Shown here one piece after another: positions 44,897 through 55,346 of a stretch of 64,000 bases of DNA. The translations under genes were made by a program, and so were the position numbers. Source of the DNA: Peptacetobacter hiranonis (GTDB lineage Bacteria; Bacillota; Clostridia; Peptostreptococcales; Peptostreptococcaceae); contig NZ_CP036523.1 in NCBI RefSeq assembly GCF_008151785.1, forward strand, positions 2,406,019-2,470,018, given 5' to 3'. Numbering within the stretch: the first letter of the stretch is position 1; each line of letters begins with the position of its first letter. The notes under the pieces are model-generated. The model did no database searches, was not told where the DNA came from, and worked only from the letters and a program-made list of their open reading frames with translations.

Positions 44897-45805
44897 TTAT
44901 AATATAGTTGAATATGCAATACCTTCTAAATTATCATACTCACTAACTATTATCGATTCCTTTGAAAGATTATCCATTATACAAATTAAAATTTCAGTTC
45001 CAGCGGCTATTATATCCGCTCTTTTTGGTTGTAATCCATTTATATGCTTTCTTTCATCATCAGAACATTTAATAAATCTATCTAACATCTTGTATATTTC
45101 TTCTTTAGTTATTTTACTTCCATGTACTTTTTCCATAGAATAAACTTCTAGATTTTGATTTACAGCAGAAAGGGATGTTATAGTCCCTCCAATACCACAT
45201 ACACATCCGATTTTATTTTCTTTTAAATATGAGATAATCTCGCTTATCTGATTATTTATAAACTCTCTCATCTCAGAAAATGCTATTTCTGTGTATCCAT
45301 TTAACAAGAATTTTTCTGTAAGTCTAAGTGCACCTATATTTATACTTACATTTTTCTTTATTCCGTCTTTATTTCCAAAAATAAACTCTGTAGATCCTCC
45401 TCCAATGTCTATTACTAGTATATCTCCTTCTATATCGATACCTCTAGCAACACCTGAGAAGCCTAATTTAGCTTCTACTTCTCCATCTACAACATTTACA
45501 TCTATGCTTGCCTCATCATAGGCTCTTTTTATAAACTCACTTCTATTTTTACTATCTCTAAGAGCAGAAGTACCCATGCAGTAAATTTTCTCACATCCAT
45601 ACTCTACACATATATCATGATATTCTTTTATTGCATTTATATTTCTTTTCATAGCTTCTTCAGTTATAAATCCATTCTCATCTACACCCTGACCTATTCT
45701 AGTAGTATTTACATACTTTTTTCTATCATTTAGCTTTCCATCTACTAAATCAGCTGTAAGAAGCCTCATAGAATTTGTTCCTATATCTATAGCACCTATT
45801 TTCAA
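44897..45805 (-). CDS. Ppx/GppA-family exopolyphosphatase / guanosine pentaphosphatase
   Basis: An acetate-kinase-fold phosphatase of about 302 residues with KIGAIDIGTNSMRLL, CMGTSALRDSKNRSEF, the phosphate-binding loop ILVIDIGGGSTEFIFG and GIGGTITSLSAV. It hydrolyses polyphosphate or pppGpp. The start used is TTG at 45805, with GAGGTG at good spacing; the annotated GTG upstream would leave the RBS inside the gene. Confidence 0.9.
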   Translation of the reverse strand: MKIGAIDIGTNSMRLLTADLVDGKLNDRKKYVNTTRIGQGVDENGFITEEAMKRNINAIKEYHDICVEYGCEKIYCMGTSALRDSKNRSEFIKRAYDEASIDVNVVDGEVEAKLGFSGVARGIDIEGDILVIDIGGGSTEFIFGNKDGIKKNVSINIGALRLTEKFLLNGYTEIAFSEMREFINNQISEIISYLKENKIGCVCGIGGTITSLSAVNQNLEVYSMEKVHGSKITKEEIYKMLDRFIKCSDDERKHINGLQPKRADIIAAGTEILICIMDNLSKESIIVSEYDNLEGIAYSTIL

Positions 45806-45823
45806 TCTCTTACACCTCACAAA

Positions 45824-46066
45824 TTAGTCAATCTGTTCATAAAGTTCTTTAGCATCGTTCTTTAAGACGTGTTCTCTTATTTCATTTATTTTAAACTTCA
45901 TAACTTTTTCGCCAAATGTTATTTCTAACTCATCTCCTATATTCACTTCGCTAGATGATTTAGCTACTTTTCCATTTATTTTAACTATTCCTTTGTCACA
46001 AGCTTCCTTTGCAACAGTTCTTCTTTTTATTATTCTTGAAACTTTAAGAAATTTATCTAATCTCAT
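45824..46066 (-). CDS. S4-domain RNA-binding protein (RqcP/YabO type)
   Basis: An 80-residue protein that is one S4 domain: MRLDKFLKVSRIIKRRTVAKEACDKGIVKINGKVAKSSSEVNIGDELEI. B. subtilis YabO/RqcP helps the RqcH system in ribosome quality control (poly-alanine tailing of stalled chains). It lies between hup and the Ppx/GppA gene in the conserved block that follows mazG. Confidence 0.9.
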   Translation of the reverse strand: MRLDKFLKVSRIIKRRTVAKEACDKGIVKINGKVAKSSSEVNIGDELEITFGEKVMKFKINEIREHVLKNDAKELYEQID

Positions 46067-46130
46067 ATTATCAATCCTTTCAAATTATCTTTTATCTATA
46101 ATTAAATCTATTATTTTTCCGTATACGCAA

Positions 46131-46154
46131 AAAGTGCAGCAGAAGCTGCACTTT
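46131..46154. terminator. Terminator of hup
   Basis: AAAGTGCAGC and GCTGCACTTT form a perfect 10-bp stem with an AGAA loop; TTTTT follows on the minus strand. Confidence 0.9.
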
Positions 46155-46173
46155 CTATTATAATTGCGTATTA

Positions 46174-46452
46174 TTATGCATTAACTTTGTCTTTTAATCC
46201 TTTTCCAGCTTTGAATACTGGAGCTTTAGAAGCTGGTATACTTATAACTTCTTCTGGGTTTCTTGGGTTTCTTCCCTGTCTTGCGGCTCTATCTCTAGTT
46301 TCGAAAGTTCCGAATCCTACTAACTGTACTTTTTCCCCTGAAACTAATGCTTCTTCAACAGATTCCATAAAAGCATTTAATGCTGCTTCTGCTTCCTTTT
46401 TAGTTAATTCGCTTTTTTCTGCCATTTTTGATACTAATTCAGCTTTATTCAC
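46174..46452 (-). CDS. hup: HU-family DNA-binding protein
   Basis: A 92-residue histone-like protein: MNKAELVSKMAEKSELTKKEAEAALNAFMESVEEAL, VQLVGFGTFETRDRAARQGRNPRNPEEVISIPA with the conserved beta-arm. It bends and compacts the nucleoid. It is followed by a perfect terminator, so it is a separate transcript or the last gene of the mazG group. Confidence 0.97.
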   Translation of the reverse strand: MNKAELVSKMAEKSELTKKEAEAALNAFMESVEEALVSGEKVQLVGFGTFETRDRAARQGRNPRNPEEVISIPASKAPVFKAGKGLKDKVNA

Positions 46453-46672
46453 AGTATCTACCTCCTAAGTTTATTTATATATTCATCGTTCTCCTAGGTC
46501 TTAATAAATTTATCTAGGATTCAGATTTTTATACTACCTCAAATCAAAGGCTATTATATAATAATAACGTAGCTACCTTGTAATTGCAATAGATAGACGC
46601 TTTATTAATCGATTTTTTTATAATTATTTATTAGTCGATTATTATAAATCTCTATTATTTTAATTTTTTTGA

Positions 46673-48217
46673 TTATATTTCTAATTCTTTAGCCTGATCC
46701 CAAAACTTATCCATCTCTTCAAGAGACATTTCATCAAAAGTTTTTCCAGATTCAATTACCTTTTCTTCTACAAATCCAAATCTATTCACAAACTTATCTA
46801 TTGTTCCATTAAGTGCCTCTGTAGTGTCTACATCAAGGAATCTTGCAAGATTAACTATAGAGAATAATAAATCTCCCAATTCTTCCTTTATGTATTGTAT
46901 CTTCAATGTATGGTATTCGTCAAGCAATTCAAGATTTTCTTCTTTAATTTTTTCTAAAACATCTTCTCCTGCATATTTATCTGCAATAAATCCTGCAAAA
47001 TCTAACTCATATGCTTCTCTAACCTCTTCATATTCTTCTTCAACTTTAGAAAATACATCGTATATATCATCCCAATCAAATCCAACTAAAGCTGCTTTAT
47101 GTTGTACTTTTTCCGCTTTCATTAAAGCTGGAAGATATACCGGAATTCTTTTTATTCCTTCTGTAATTGTACTTTCGCCTTTTTCTTTTTTCTTTATTTC
47201 TTCCCAAGTTTTTTCAAACTCTTCTCTATTTATATTTGCATCTCCAAATATATGTGGGTGTCTTGTTATAAGCTTTGTACAAATTCCATTAGCAACTTCA
47301 CCTAGGTCAAACATTCCCTCTTCTTTACCAATCTGGCAGTGGAATATTACCTGTAGAAGTACATCACCTAATTCCTCTATCATTTCATCTATATCGTCAT
47401 TTTCAATAGCATTGTAAAGCTCATATGCTTCTTCAATTACAGAATTCTTTAAAGACTCATGAGTCTGCTTCTTGTCCCAATCACAGCCATCCGGAGCTCT
47501 TAACTTATCCATTATAAGCTCTAAATCATGAACTGTATTGTATTTCTTATTTTCTACCTTAGGAACATAAAGGCTTGTCAAATAATCAAATTCATTTTCA
47601 GCCCAATCTAGCTCACAAAGTCTAACTTTTTTAATGAATTCTTCTCCTTTTATACCCGCTCCCCTTACAATATAAACCTCTTGTTCATCATCGTATCTAT
47701 CCATAAGATATAGCTTAACCTCTGAAGCTATAAACTCATCATATACCTGAGTAACTATTAGGTTTATATCAGTATCTATATAAGATGTCTGCATTTCAAA
47801 TGCATCTACTAATCTAAATCCATTTGAAGGATCAAATGCTAGGGCTTCAAACATAGCATCTACGAAACTCATTGAAGCCACAACATCTACATCTATATTA
47901 TTTTCTTTAGCTAATTTTTCAATCATATCTACTGTCTTTTCAGCAACTCTAGGATGCCCTGGAACAGCATATACTACATCTTCACTCTTACCTTCTTCAA
48001 CTATAAACTCTGATATTTTTCTATAAACATCGTCAAAATCGTCGTTTTCATCGTAAAAATGGTCTAGTGATTCAAATTTAGTTAATTTTTCAAGGTCTTT
48101 TACTACAGGATGTTTCTCTGTTCTTAAAAATACTTTTTTAGAATTTTTAAGACCTTCTATAGCGCCATAACTTATTAGAGATAAATCTCCAGGCCCTAAT
48201 CCAACTATATTTATCAT
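46673..48217 (-). CDS. mazG: Fused tetrapyrrole-methylase-like / MazG nucleotide pyrophosphohydrolase (YabN)
   Basis: A 514-residue fusion. Residues about 1-215 form a tetrapyrrole/corrin methylase-like domain (INIVGLGPGDLSLISYGA, VVYAVPGHPRVAEKT). Residues about 225-510 hold two MazG domains (LRAPDGCDWDKKQTHESLKNSVIEEAYEL...ELGDVLLQVIFH with the EExxED-like metal site, and a second copy ending EELGDLLFSIVNLAR). The MazG part hydrolyses NTPs; the role of the N-terminal part is unknown. Confidence 0.95.
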   Translation of the reverse strand: MINIVGLGPGDLSLISYGAIEGLKNSKKVFLRTEKHPVVKDLEKLTKFESLDHFYDENDDFDDVYRKISEFIVEEGKSEDVVYAVPGHPRVAEKTVDMIEKLAKENNIDVDVVASMSFVDAMFEALAFDPSNGFRLVDAFEMQTSYIDTDINLIVTQVYDEFIASEVKLYLMDRYDDEQEVYIVRGAGIKGEEFIKKVRLCELDWAENEFDYLTSLYVPKVENKKYNTVHDLELIMDKLRAPDGCDWDKKQTHESLKNSVIEEAYELYNAIENDDIDEMIEELGDVLLQVIFHCQIGKEEGMFDLGEVANGICTKLITRHPHIFGDANINREEFEKTWEEIKKKEKGESTITEGIKRIPVYLPALMKAEKVQHKAALVGFDWDDIYDVFSKVEEEYEEVREAYELDFAGFIADKYAGEDVLEKIKEENLELLDEYHTLKIQYIKEELGDLLFSIVNLARFLDVDTTEALNGTIDKFVNRFGFVEEKVIESGKTFDEMSLEEMDKFWDQAKELEI

Positions 48218-48248
48218 AATCTATCACCCTTTATAATTTATAATCGTT

Positions 48249-49862
48249 TTATTTTACAAGTCTAACTTTTTTAAGTACTTTATATATTTTATCACCCTTA
48301 GGCATAGTTTTTATTTCTTCTACTGTTATAGCACCTATTCCTAAAAGAACAACAACGTATACTACAGCACCAACTATTATTGAAAGTAGTGTAGCTATTG
48401 TATTTCCTAGCATAGGAGATGTTACAAAGTATGCTAATTTAACAGCTGCAAACATTGATATAACTGTTATTAAAGGTTTTATTATAAATTCTCTCTTAGA
48501 GAATTTTACACCCATTGCTTTTTTAACAAAAGCTATGTTTATTATAGCTGCAACTGTATACGCAGTTACTGTACCCATTGCAGATCCAAGTACGTTTATT
48601 GATGGTATTGCAGTTAATGTATAACTTATAGTTATTTTAAATGTCATACCAACTATTAAAGCTATAACTGGAACTATAGCTTTACCCATTCCCTGAAGTA
48701 TTCCTGTTAATGTCTGTATTAACCCAAGGAATATTACACAAGGAGTAAGTGTAAATAGTATTGTACCAACTGTTGAAGGCTCTGCAGGGAATAATAATTT
48801 CATTATTGGTCCAGCAAGTGAAGCCATACCAAATGCACATGGTAGTACTATTATTAAAGTAACTTTTACAGCACTTAATGTATCTTTTCTAGCTTTTTCT
48901 TTATTTCCTAATGCATAAGCCTGAGATATAGAAGGAACTAAACTCATACTCATTGCAGTAGTTATAACTGCTGGAAGGTTGATTATAGACATTGCCATAC
49001 CTGTAAGCTGACCAAACATAGAGTTTGCTTCTTTTAAGCTATATCCCGCAGCAATTAATCTTCTTATAACTATACCGTTGTCTACCATATTTACAAGTGG
49101 CATAACTGATGCCCCTATAGTTATTGGTATTGCAACAGCTAATAAGTTTTTAAATATTCTACCGAAGCTTTCTTCTTCGAATTTTTTACTTTTTCTAAGT
49201 CTTTCTTTTCTTTCCTTAGAACCTCTTGCAAATGCTGCAAGTAAGTAAATTATTGATGCTAAAGCCCCTATAGCTGCCCCAGATATTGCACCTGCTGCCC
49301 CCATAGTAGGTCCAGATGATTTCATAAGCATATAAGCTAGTCCTAAACCTAGAACAACTCTGAATATCTGCTCTACTATCTGAGATATGGCAATCTTAGT
49401 CATATCTTTCTGTCCCTGGAAATATCCCCTATATGCTGACATAAGAGGTACTATTATTAGGGCTGGAGCTATGGCTCTCATTGAATTTAGCGCATCTGGA
49501 TTTTTTATAAAATTAGTAACTATCCATTCTGCACCGAAGAAGAATATACAGAACGAAATTATACCTGTTATGAAAAGTACCTTGCTAGATACCTTAAATA
49601 CCTTGTTCGCTCCTCTTTCATCTCCTATCGCTAACTTTTCAGAAACTAGTTTTGCAACCGCAGTTGGGAACCCAGCTGTAGCTAGCGTTAAAAATAATGT
49701 ATATACTGGATAGGCAGACTGATAATAACCCATCCCTGTCGATCCTATCATATTTCCTAGAGGTATTCTGAAGAATGCACCGATTATTTTAACGGCAACA
49801 CCAGCTATCCCTAGAATAAGTGCTCCTTTCAAGAAAGAGTCTTTTGTTTTATCTTTACTCAT
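48249..49862 (-). CDS. MATE/MurJ-like polysaccharide flippase (SpoVB/YabM family)
   Basis: A 537-residue polytopic protein with about 14 helices. It starts KGALILGIAGVAVKIIGAFFRIPLGNMIG and contains GMGYYQSAYPVYTLFLTLATAGFPTAVAKLVSE, typical of the oligosaccharide-flippase superfamily. B. subtilis members at this position (YabM, SpoVB) move lipid-linked cell-wall intermediates. Whether it flips lipid II is not shown here. Confidence 0.9.
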   Translation of the reverse strand: MSKDKTKDSFLKGALILGIAGVAVKIIGAFFRIPLGNMIGSTGMGYYQSAYPVYTLFLTLATAGFPTAVAKLVSEKLAIGDERGANKVFKVSSKVLFITGIISFCIFFFGAEWIVTNFIKNPDALNSMRAIAPALIIVPLMSAYRGYFQGQKDMTKIAISQIVEQIFRVVLGLGLAYMLMKSSGPTMGAAGAISGAAIGALASIIYLLAAFARGSKERKERLRKSKKFEEESFGRIFKNLLAVAIPITIGASVMPLVNMVDNGIVIRRLIAAGYSLKEANSMFGQLTGMAMSIINLPAVITTAMSMSLVPSISQAYALGNKEKARKDTLSAVKVTLIIVLPCAFGMASLAGPIMKLLFPAEPSTVGTILFTLTPCVIFLGLIQTLTGILQGMGKAIVPVIALIVGMTFKITISYTLTAIPSINVLGSAMGTVTAYTVAAIINIAFVKKAMGVKFSKREFIIKPLITVISMFAAVKLAYFVTSPMLGNTIATLLSIIVGAVVYVVVLLGIGAITVEEIKTMPKGDKIYKVLKKVRLVK

Positions 49863-50009
49863 AACTTTCCTCCATCTTTATTTTATATAACAGATTTTAC
49901 TATACCATATTTCAAGTTAAATATTCAAGTTTACACATTAATTTCTTTGAATTTCTAACGTTCTCAGAGTTTTCTAAAACATTTTTTATTCAATTTTTTA
50001 CAAAAAAAT

Positions 50010-50046
50010 AAACTGTTTTCTCGATTTTTTATCAAGAAAACAGTTT
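50010..50046. terminator. Terminator of prsA
   Basis: AAACTGTTTTCT and AGAAAACAGTTT form a 12-bp stem, followed by a T-tract on the minus strand. Confidence 0.92.
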
Positions 50047-50083
50047 AAATCATATTTTAAAAATAATTCTGCTTTAATTTATA

Positions 50084-51097
50084 TTATTTTTCTACAAATT
50101 CTGCAGATTCTATTACTTTATCGAATTTTTCTATTTTAGCTTTTTTCTGTAGAGCTGCTATTTTTTCTCCGTATTTATTTTTTAATATCTCTTCTTTTAT
50201 TCCAGCTTTTGCTTCTTCAAAGCTAGTAGTTTCTTTTATTCTATCTGTTACTTTTATTATATGGTATCCAAAATCAGTTTTTACTAGGTCTGATACTTCA
50301 CCTGGCTCCATACCAAATGCTGCATCTTCAAATTCCTGAACCATCATACCTTTACCAAATGCTCCTAAAGCTCCACCATTTGCGGCACTTCCTGGGTCCT
50401 GAGAGTATTTTTTAGCAAGTTCTGCAAAATCTCCACCAGCTTTTACTTCTTTTAAAACTTTTTTAGCTTTAGCCTTAGCTTTTTTCTGGTCTGCTTCTGG
50501 AAGAGGTTTATTCTGGTCGTCTGTAGTTTTTATAAGTATATGAGATGCTTCAACCTCATCTTTTTTGTATTCGTCTATATGTTCATCGTAGTATTTTTTC
50601 ATTTCAGCATCTGTAACTTTTTCTTCTTTATAGAATTTTTCCTGAGATTTCTGTATTAAAAGACTTATTTTAGCCTGTTCTTTTAAGAATTCATCATTTA
50701 TACCTAATTCTTCAGCAGCTCCTTTTAAATTTTCATCTGAATTTACATAAGTTTTTAAATCGTTGTAAGAAGCCTGTATTTCCTTATCTGTTGGTTTTAA
50801 TCCTTCTTTTTCAGCGTTCTGTGCTAATAATTCAGTATTTATCATCTGATCTAATACTAGTCTTTTATATTTATCTTTATATGAAACTCCTGTCTGGTCT
50901 TTTTCATCCCATTTATCAGCTCCACCTATATTAGATTCAACAGAATCTTTATTCATTTTTAGCATGAATTCATACTGTCCTAAAGTTATTTTTGTCCCAT
51001 TTACATCCGCAACTGTTTCGTTTAAATCTTTCTGCTTACAAGCAACTAAAGAGAAACTCATTAAAGCTGCAAGAGCTATTGTCATCAATTTTTTCAA
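50084..51097 (-). CDS. prsA: Foldase lipoprotein PrsA (parvulin-type PPIase)
   Basis: A 337-residue lipoprotein. The signal peptide ends in the lipobox LVAC near residue 20. The N-terminal SurA-like chaperone part is followed by a parvulin domain (residues about 183-285; [72 protein letters not shown]). It folds secreted proteins on the outer face of the membrane. It lies between mfd and the flippase, where spoVT is usually found in spore formers. Confidence 0.95.
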   Translation of the reverse strand: MKKLMTIALAALMSFSLVACKQKDLNETVADVNGTKITLGQYEFMLKMNKDSVESNIGGADKWDEKDQTGVSYKDKYKRLVLDQMINTELLAQNAEKEGLKPTDKEIQASYNDLKTYVNSDENLKGAAEELGINDEFLKEQAKISLLIQKSQEKFYKEEKVTDAEMKKYYDEHIDEYKKDEVEASHILIKTTDDQNKPLPEADQKKAKAKAKKVLKEVKAGGDFAELAKKYSQDPGSAANGGALGAFGKGMMVQEFEDAAFGMEPGEVSDLVKTDFGYHIIKVTDRIKETTSFEEAKAGIKEEILKNKYGEKIAALQKKAKIEKFDKVIESAEFVEK

Positions 51098-51174
51098 ATC
51101 GACACCCCTTTTCTAATTTAATTTTAATTATAATTATCGTACAACTCTATATTATCATGTAGAGATTTTTATTG

Positions 51175-54100
51175 CTACTTATCTTTATTTTGTTCGTTTT
51201 TCTCTTTTTTCTCTTCGTCTTCTTTTTCAAATTTTTCCACATATTCTTCTAACAATGCTTGTATTTCTTCAACAACTTTATATCCGACCTTAGATTTTAC
51301 TCTATATCTCATATAAGGGTTTAAGAACACTTCATTTTTAATTTGATATACTTTTTCGATTTTAAGCTTTTTACAAAGAGATTTTATATATGCTATAGAT
51401 AATAGTGTCTGAGTAGGTCTAGGTATATCAGAGAATCTGTCCTCTAATTCTTCCTGAACCTCGTACATATCTTCTTTGCTGTCGATTGAAGCAATTTTTT
51501 TGTACATTTCAATTTTTGCCATCTCATCTTCTATATATCTATCTGGTATATATGCGTCAACAGGAAGGTCTATTTCTACATCTACCTCTACTATCTCAGG
51601 CTCGCCCTTAATTTTTCTAATAGCTTCGTTTAACATCTTAACATATAAATCGTAACCTATTACAGCCATATGTCCATGCTGCTGAGCACCTAACACATCT
51701 CCAGCACCTCTTATCTCAAGGTCACGCATAGCTATCTTAAATCCAGATCCAAACTCTGTAAATTCTTTTATAGCTTTTAATCTCTTCTCTGCTATTTCAC
51801 TAAGGCTCTTGTTTCTCTCGTACATCAAGAACGCATACCCCTGTCTAGTACTTCTACCAACACGACCTCTAAGCTGATAAAGCTGAGCAAGCCCCATCTT
51901 ATCTGCATCGTAAATTATCATAGTATTGGCATTTGCAATATCCATACCTGTTTCTATAATAGTAGTACATACAAGCACATCAAATTCCTTCTGCATAAAT
52001 GCTATTATAATATCTTCAAGCGTCTTTGAGCTCATTCTACCATGCGCAACAGCAACTCTAGCATCTGGAACTAACTTTCTAACCTTGTCTGCAATTCCTT
52101 CTATTCCCTCTACTCTATTGTAGACGAAGAATACCTGACCACCTCTTGAGATTTCTTTTTCAATTTCATCCTGAATAATACTATCTCTAGCTTCTGTAAC
52201 ATAAGTTATTACCGGATGTCTTTCTTGTGGTGGCTCTTCTATTACTGTCATATCTCTTATTCCAGATAATGACATATGAAGAGTTCTCGGAATTGGTGTT
52301 GCAGATAGAGTAAGAACATCTACAGTATTTTTTACTTTCTTTAAAGTTTCCTTGTGCTTTACTCCAAATCTCTGCTCCTCATCTATCACAACAAGTCCAA
52401 GCTTTGGAAGTTCTATATCTTTAGAAATTATTCTGTGCGTACCTATAAGTACATCAACCATTCCTTTTTTAGCATCTTCTATTATTTTTTTCTGCTGTTT
52501 AGGAGTCTTAAATCTACTAAGAACCTCAACTCTTATTGGATAATCTGCAAATCTTTCGCTAAATGTATTGTAGTGCTGCTGTGCAAGTATAGTAGTAGGA
52601 ACAAGTACAGCAACCTGTTTTCCGTCCATACAAGCTTTAAATGCAGCCCTTATAGCTACTTCTGTTTTTCCGTATCCAACATCTCCACATATTAATCTAT
52701 CCATAACTCTTGGAGATTCCATATCCTTTTTAGTATCTTTTATAGCTTTAAGCTGGTCATCTGTCTCCTGATATGGGAATTTATCCTCAAATTCCTTCTG
52801 CCAAACAGTGTCTTTAGAGAATTTATATCCCTTAATTTTTTCCCTTTTAGCATATAGGTTGATAAGTTCCTCAGTCATATCCTCGATTTCTTTTCTAACC
52901 TTAGCCTTAGCCTTTGTCCATTCCTGTGTCCCAAGTCTACTAAGTTTGACCTTCTCAGCCTCGGCTCCGATATATTTCTGAACCTTGTCCATCTGGTCAA
53001 TAGGCACATATAAATTATCTCCATCTCTATAGACTATCTTCATGTAGTCTTTTTTAATTCCATCGACAGTTATCTGATCTATACCTATATATCTACCTAT
53101 ACCGCTATTTTCGTGAACTACATAATCTCCAGGATTTAAGTCCAAGAATGAATCTATTTTCTGTGCATTTGTATTTTTCTTTTTCTTCTTTTTCGATTTT
53201 AATCCACTTCTCTGAACACCGATCATTTCTTTATCGGTTATAATAGTGAACTTAATATCTCTATACTGGAACCCTTCGCTAATTGCAGCCTCCATTATTA
53301 TAGCTTGAGATGATTTTATCTCTGTATCTCTCTTTTTAGCTATTGAAACCTCAACATCGTATTCAAATAAAGCTTCTTTTAATTTCTTTGCTCTTTCTGA
53401 GCTGTTTACTGCAAGGATAATCTTGTGCCCAGAATATTTTAATCTTTGAAGCTCATCCGCAAGAATATCTATTTTTCCATTAAATGATGGCACTTCTCTA
53501 CTGTCAAAATTCAGTATTTCCTTTACATTAAATCCTTTAACAGCCTTTGGTAGTAGAGAGTTTATAACTATATTTCTATCTCCTATACAGTACTCTAAAT
53601 CTATATAATTGTAGACTAAATTTCCCTGAGATTTTAGTGCAGTTCCTCTTTCCAAGTTCATCTTATAACTGTCTTTAAATTCCTCAGCAAAATTCTCGCA
53701 TCTTTCCTTCATTCTAGATATATCATTTATAAATACTATCGCATTTTTGTCTAAGTATTCAAAAATACTCTTCTCTACATCTGGATAGAAGTAGTCTATG
53801 TAGTTTTCTATTCCATCGAAGTACTCTTTTCTCGCAATTTTATCTATAACAGCTTCTACATCATCGCTACATACTTTCCCTCTATCTTTTTTCATCCTAG
53901 AAACTGTTTCTTCAACATTTTCAGGGTATATAAATTCCCTAGAAGGAGTAAGTATAAACGATTTCAGCTTATCTATAGATTTCTGAGAAAATACATCAAA
54001 AGTTCTTATTGAGTCGATTTCATCATCAAAGAACTCAATTCTTATAGGGTTTTCATATTCAAGTGAGAATATATCAACAATTCCACCTCTAACACTGAAC

Positions 54101-54618
54101 TGTCCAAACCCTTCTACCTTTGATACTCTCTCGTATCCTAACGAAACTAGCTTTGAAGATAGCTCTTCTATATCTACTATATCTCCTACCTTGTATTTAA
54201 AAGTATTATCTAATAATACATCTTTAGGTAAGTACTTTCTAAGTACCGCATCTGAAGTTGTAACTAGTATTAACTTTTCTTTTTTTGCTAATTTAAGCAG
54301 CGTTTTTATTCTTTTCGCTTCTTGCTTTCTATCTTTGGCATCTAAGTAATAAAATCTTATCTCATCTGAAGTTAAAAGCTCTACCTTATCCTTAATGTAG
54401 AATTTTAAATCTTCGTAAATCTTTCTCGCTTCATATTCAGTCGAACCTATAAAAACAATAGGCCTTGAAAGATCCTTGAATAGAGATGAAGATATATGAG
54501 CCTTTTGAGCCTGATTTAGCCCATTTACAAGCAGACATCTTCCCTCTACATCAAGTTTTTCTTTAAGTTTTATATATTCCTTTGAATTCTGAAGCGGATT
54601 AAAAAATATATCTCCCAT
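51175..54618 (-). CDS. mfd: Transcription-repair coupling factor
   Basis: A 1147-residue protein with UvrB-like N-terminal domains, the RNA polymerase-interaction domain (DLNPGDYVVHENSGIGRYIGID...KDYMKIVYRDGDNLYVPIDQMDKVQKYIG), and the superfamily 2 helicase motor (GDVGYGKTEVAIRAAF, VIDEEQRFGVKHKE, SATPIPRTLHMS, QLRGRVGRSTRQGYAFL). The C-terminal regulatory domain includes ERLKAIKEFTEFGSGFKIAMRDLEIRGAGD. It removes stalled RNA polymerase and recruits excision repair. A Lys stretch KSKKKKKKN lies near residue 476. Confidence 0.98.
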   Translation of the reverse strand: MGDIFFNPLQNSKEYIKLKEKLDVEGRCLLVNGLNQAQKAHISSSLFKDLSRPIVFIGSTEYEARKIYEDLKFYIKDKVELLTSDEIRFYYLDAKDRKQEAKRIKTLLKLAKKEKLILVTTSDAVLRKYLPKDVLLDNTFKYKVGDIVDIEELSSKLVSLGYERVSKVEGFGQFSVRGGIVDIFSLEYENPIRIEFFDDEIDSIRTFDVFSQKSIDKLKSFILTPSREFIYPENVEETVSRMKKDRGKVCSDDVEAVIDKIARKEYFDGIENYIDYFYPDVEKSIFEYLDKNAIVFINDISRMKERCENFAEEFKDSYKMNLERGTALKSQGNLVYNYIDLEYCIGDRNIVINSLLPKAVKGFNVKEILNFDSREVPSFNGKIDILADELQRLKYSGHKIILAVNSSERAKKLKEALFEYDVEVSIAKKRDTEIKSSQAIIMEAAISEGFQYRDIKFTIITDKEMIGVQRSGLKSKKKKKKNTNAQKIDSFLDLNPGDYVVHENSGIGRYIGIDQITVDGIKKDYMKIVYRDGDNLYVPIDQMDKVQKYIGAEAEKVKLSRLGTQEWTKAKAKVRKEIEDMTEELINLYAKREKIKGYKFSKDTVWQKEFEDKFPYQETDDQLKAIKDTKKDMESPRVMDRLICGDVGYGKTEVAIRAAFKACMDGKQVAVLVPTTILAQQHYNTFSERFADYPIRVEVLSRFKTPKQQKKIIEDAKKGMVDVLIGTHRIISKDIELPKLGLVVIDEEQRFGVKHKETLKKVKNTVDVLTLSATPIPRTLHMSLSGIRDMTVIEEPPQERHPVITYVTEARDSIIQDEIEKEISRGGQVFFVYNRVEGIEGIADKVRKLVPDARVAVAHGRMSSKTLEDIIIAFMQKEFDVLVCTTIIETGMDIANANTMIIYDADKMGLAQLYQLRGRVGRSTRQGYAFLMYERNKSLSEIAEKRLKAIKEFTEFGSGFKIAMRDLEIRGAGDVLGAQQHGHMAVIGYDLYVKMLNEAIRKIKGEPEIVEVDVEIDLPVDAYIPDRYIEDEMAKIEMYKKIASIDSKEDMYEVQEELEDRFSDIPRPTQTLLSIAYIKSLCKKLKIEKVYQIKNEVFLNPYMRYRVKSKVGYKVVEEIQALLEEYVEKFEKEDEEKKEKNEQNKDK

Positions 54619-54748
54619 TTTCCTTCGCTCCTTTAATTCTCTACATTATATATTAAATTATTTTCCTTAACTCTAGCTTATTAAGTATATATTTATAAAA
54701 AAATTACTACTCAACTTTAAAATTGATATTTAACTTTAAATAAATTTA

Positions 54749-55309
54749 TTATCCGTTGTATTTATTCATAGCCATATCGATTCCTTCTCTTATCATAGAA
54801 TCTATAGCTTTTGCAGTTTTTTCAAACCCTTCGTTCATAGCTTCGTCCTGTTCTTTTGGTACTCTTGAAAGAACGAAATCAGCTAAATCTCTTCCTTTAT
54901 CTGGCTTTCCAACACCTACTCTAAATCTTGGGAAATCTTTCGTTCCTAAGCACTGAGTTATAGATCTCATACCATTGTGTGTACCAGGGCTTCCTTTTTT
55001 TCTTATTCTAAGTTTTCCTACATCTAAATCTATATCATCGTATATCACTATTAATTTGTCTAAATCTGGTTTATAGAACTGATAAAGGCTAACTACAGAC
55101 TCACCACTTAAATTCATATAAGTTGTGGGTTTTACAAGAACAACCTTTTCTGTCCCAACTCTACCTTCTCCTATTAAAGCTTTATGTTTTATCTTTGTAA
55201 CACTTATTCCGTATTCATCTGCTAATCTGTCTATTACTTCAAATCCTGCATTATGTCTAGTCTTTGCGTATTTCTGACCAGGATTTCCAAGTCCTACTAT
55301 TATATACAT
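54749..55309 (-). CDS. pth: Peptidyl-tRNA hydrolase
   Basis: A 186-residue protein: [27 protein letters not shown] (catalytic His in TRHNAGF), [44 protein letters not shown]. It frees tRNA from dropped peptides. The gene order pth-mfd is common in Firmicutes. Confidence 0.97.
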   Translation of the reverse strand: MYIIVGLGNPGQKYAKTRHNAGFEVIDRLADEYGISVTKIKHKALIGEGRVGTEKVVLVKPTTYMNLSGESVVSLYQFYKPDLDKLIVIYDDIDLDVGKLRIRKKGSPGTHNGMRSITQCLGTKDFPRFRVGVGKPDKGRDLADFVLSRVPKEQDEAMNEGFEKTAKAIDSMIREGIDMAMNKYNG

Positions 55310-55346
55310 TTACTCATCTCCTTTTTTAATCAATTTTTATATTATC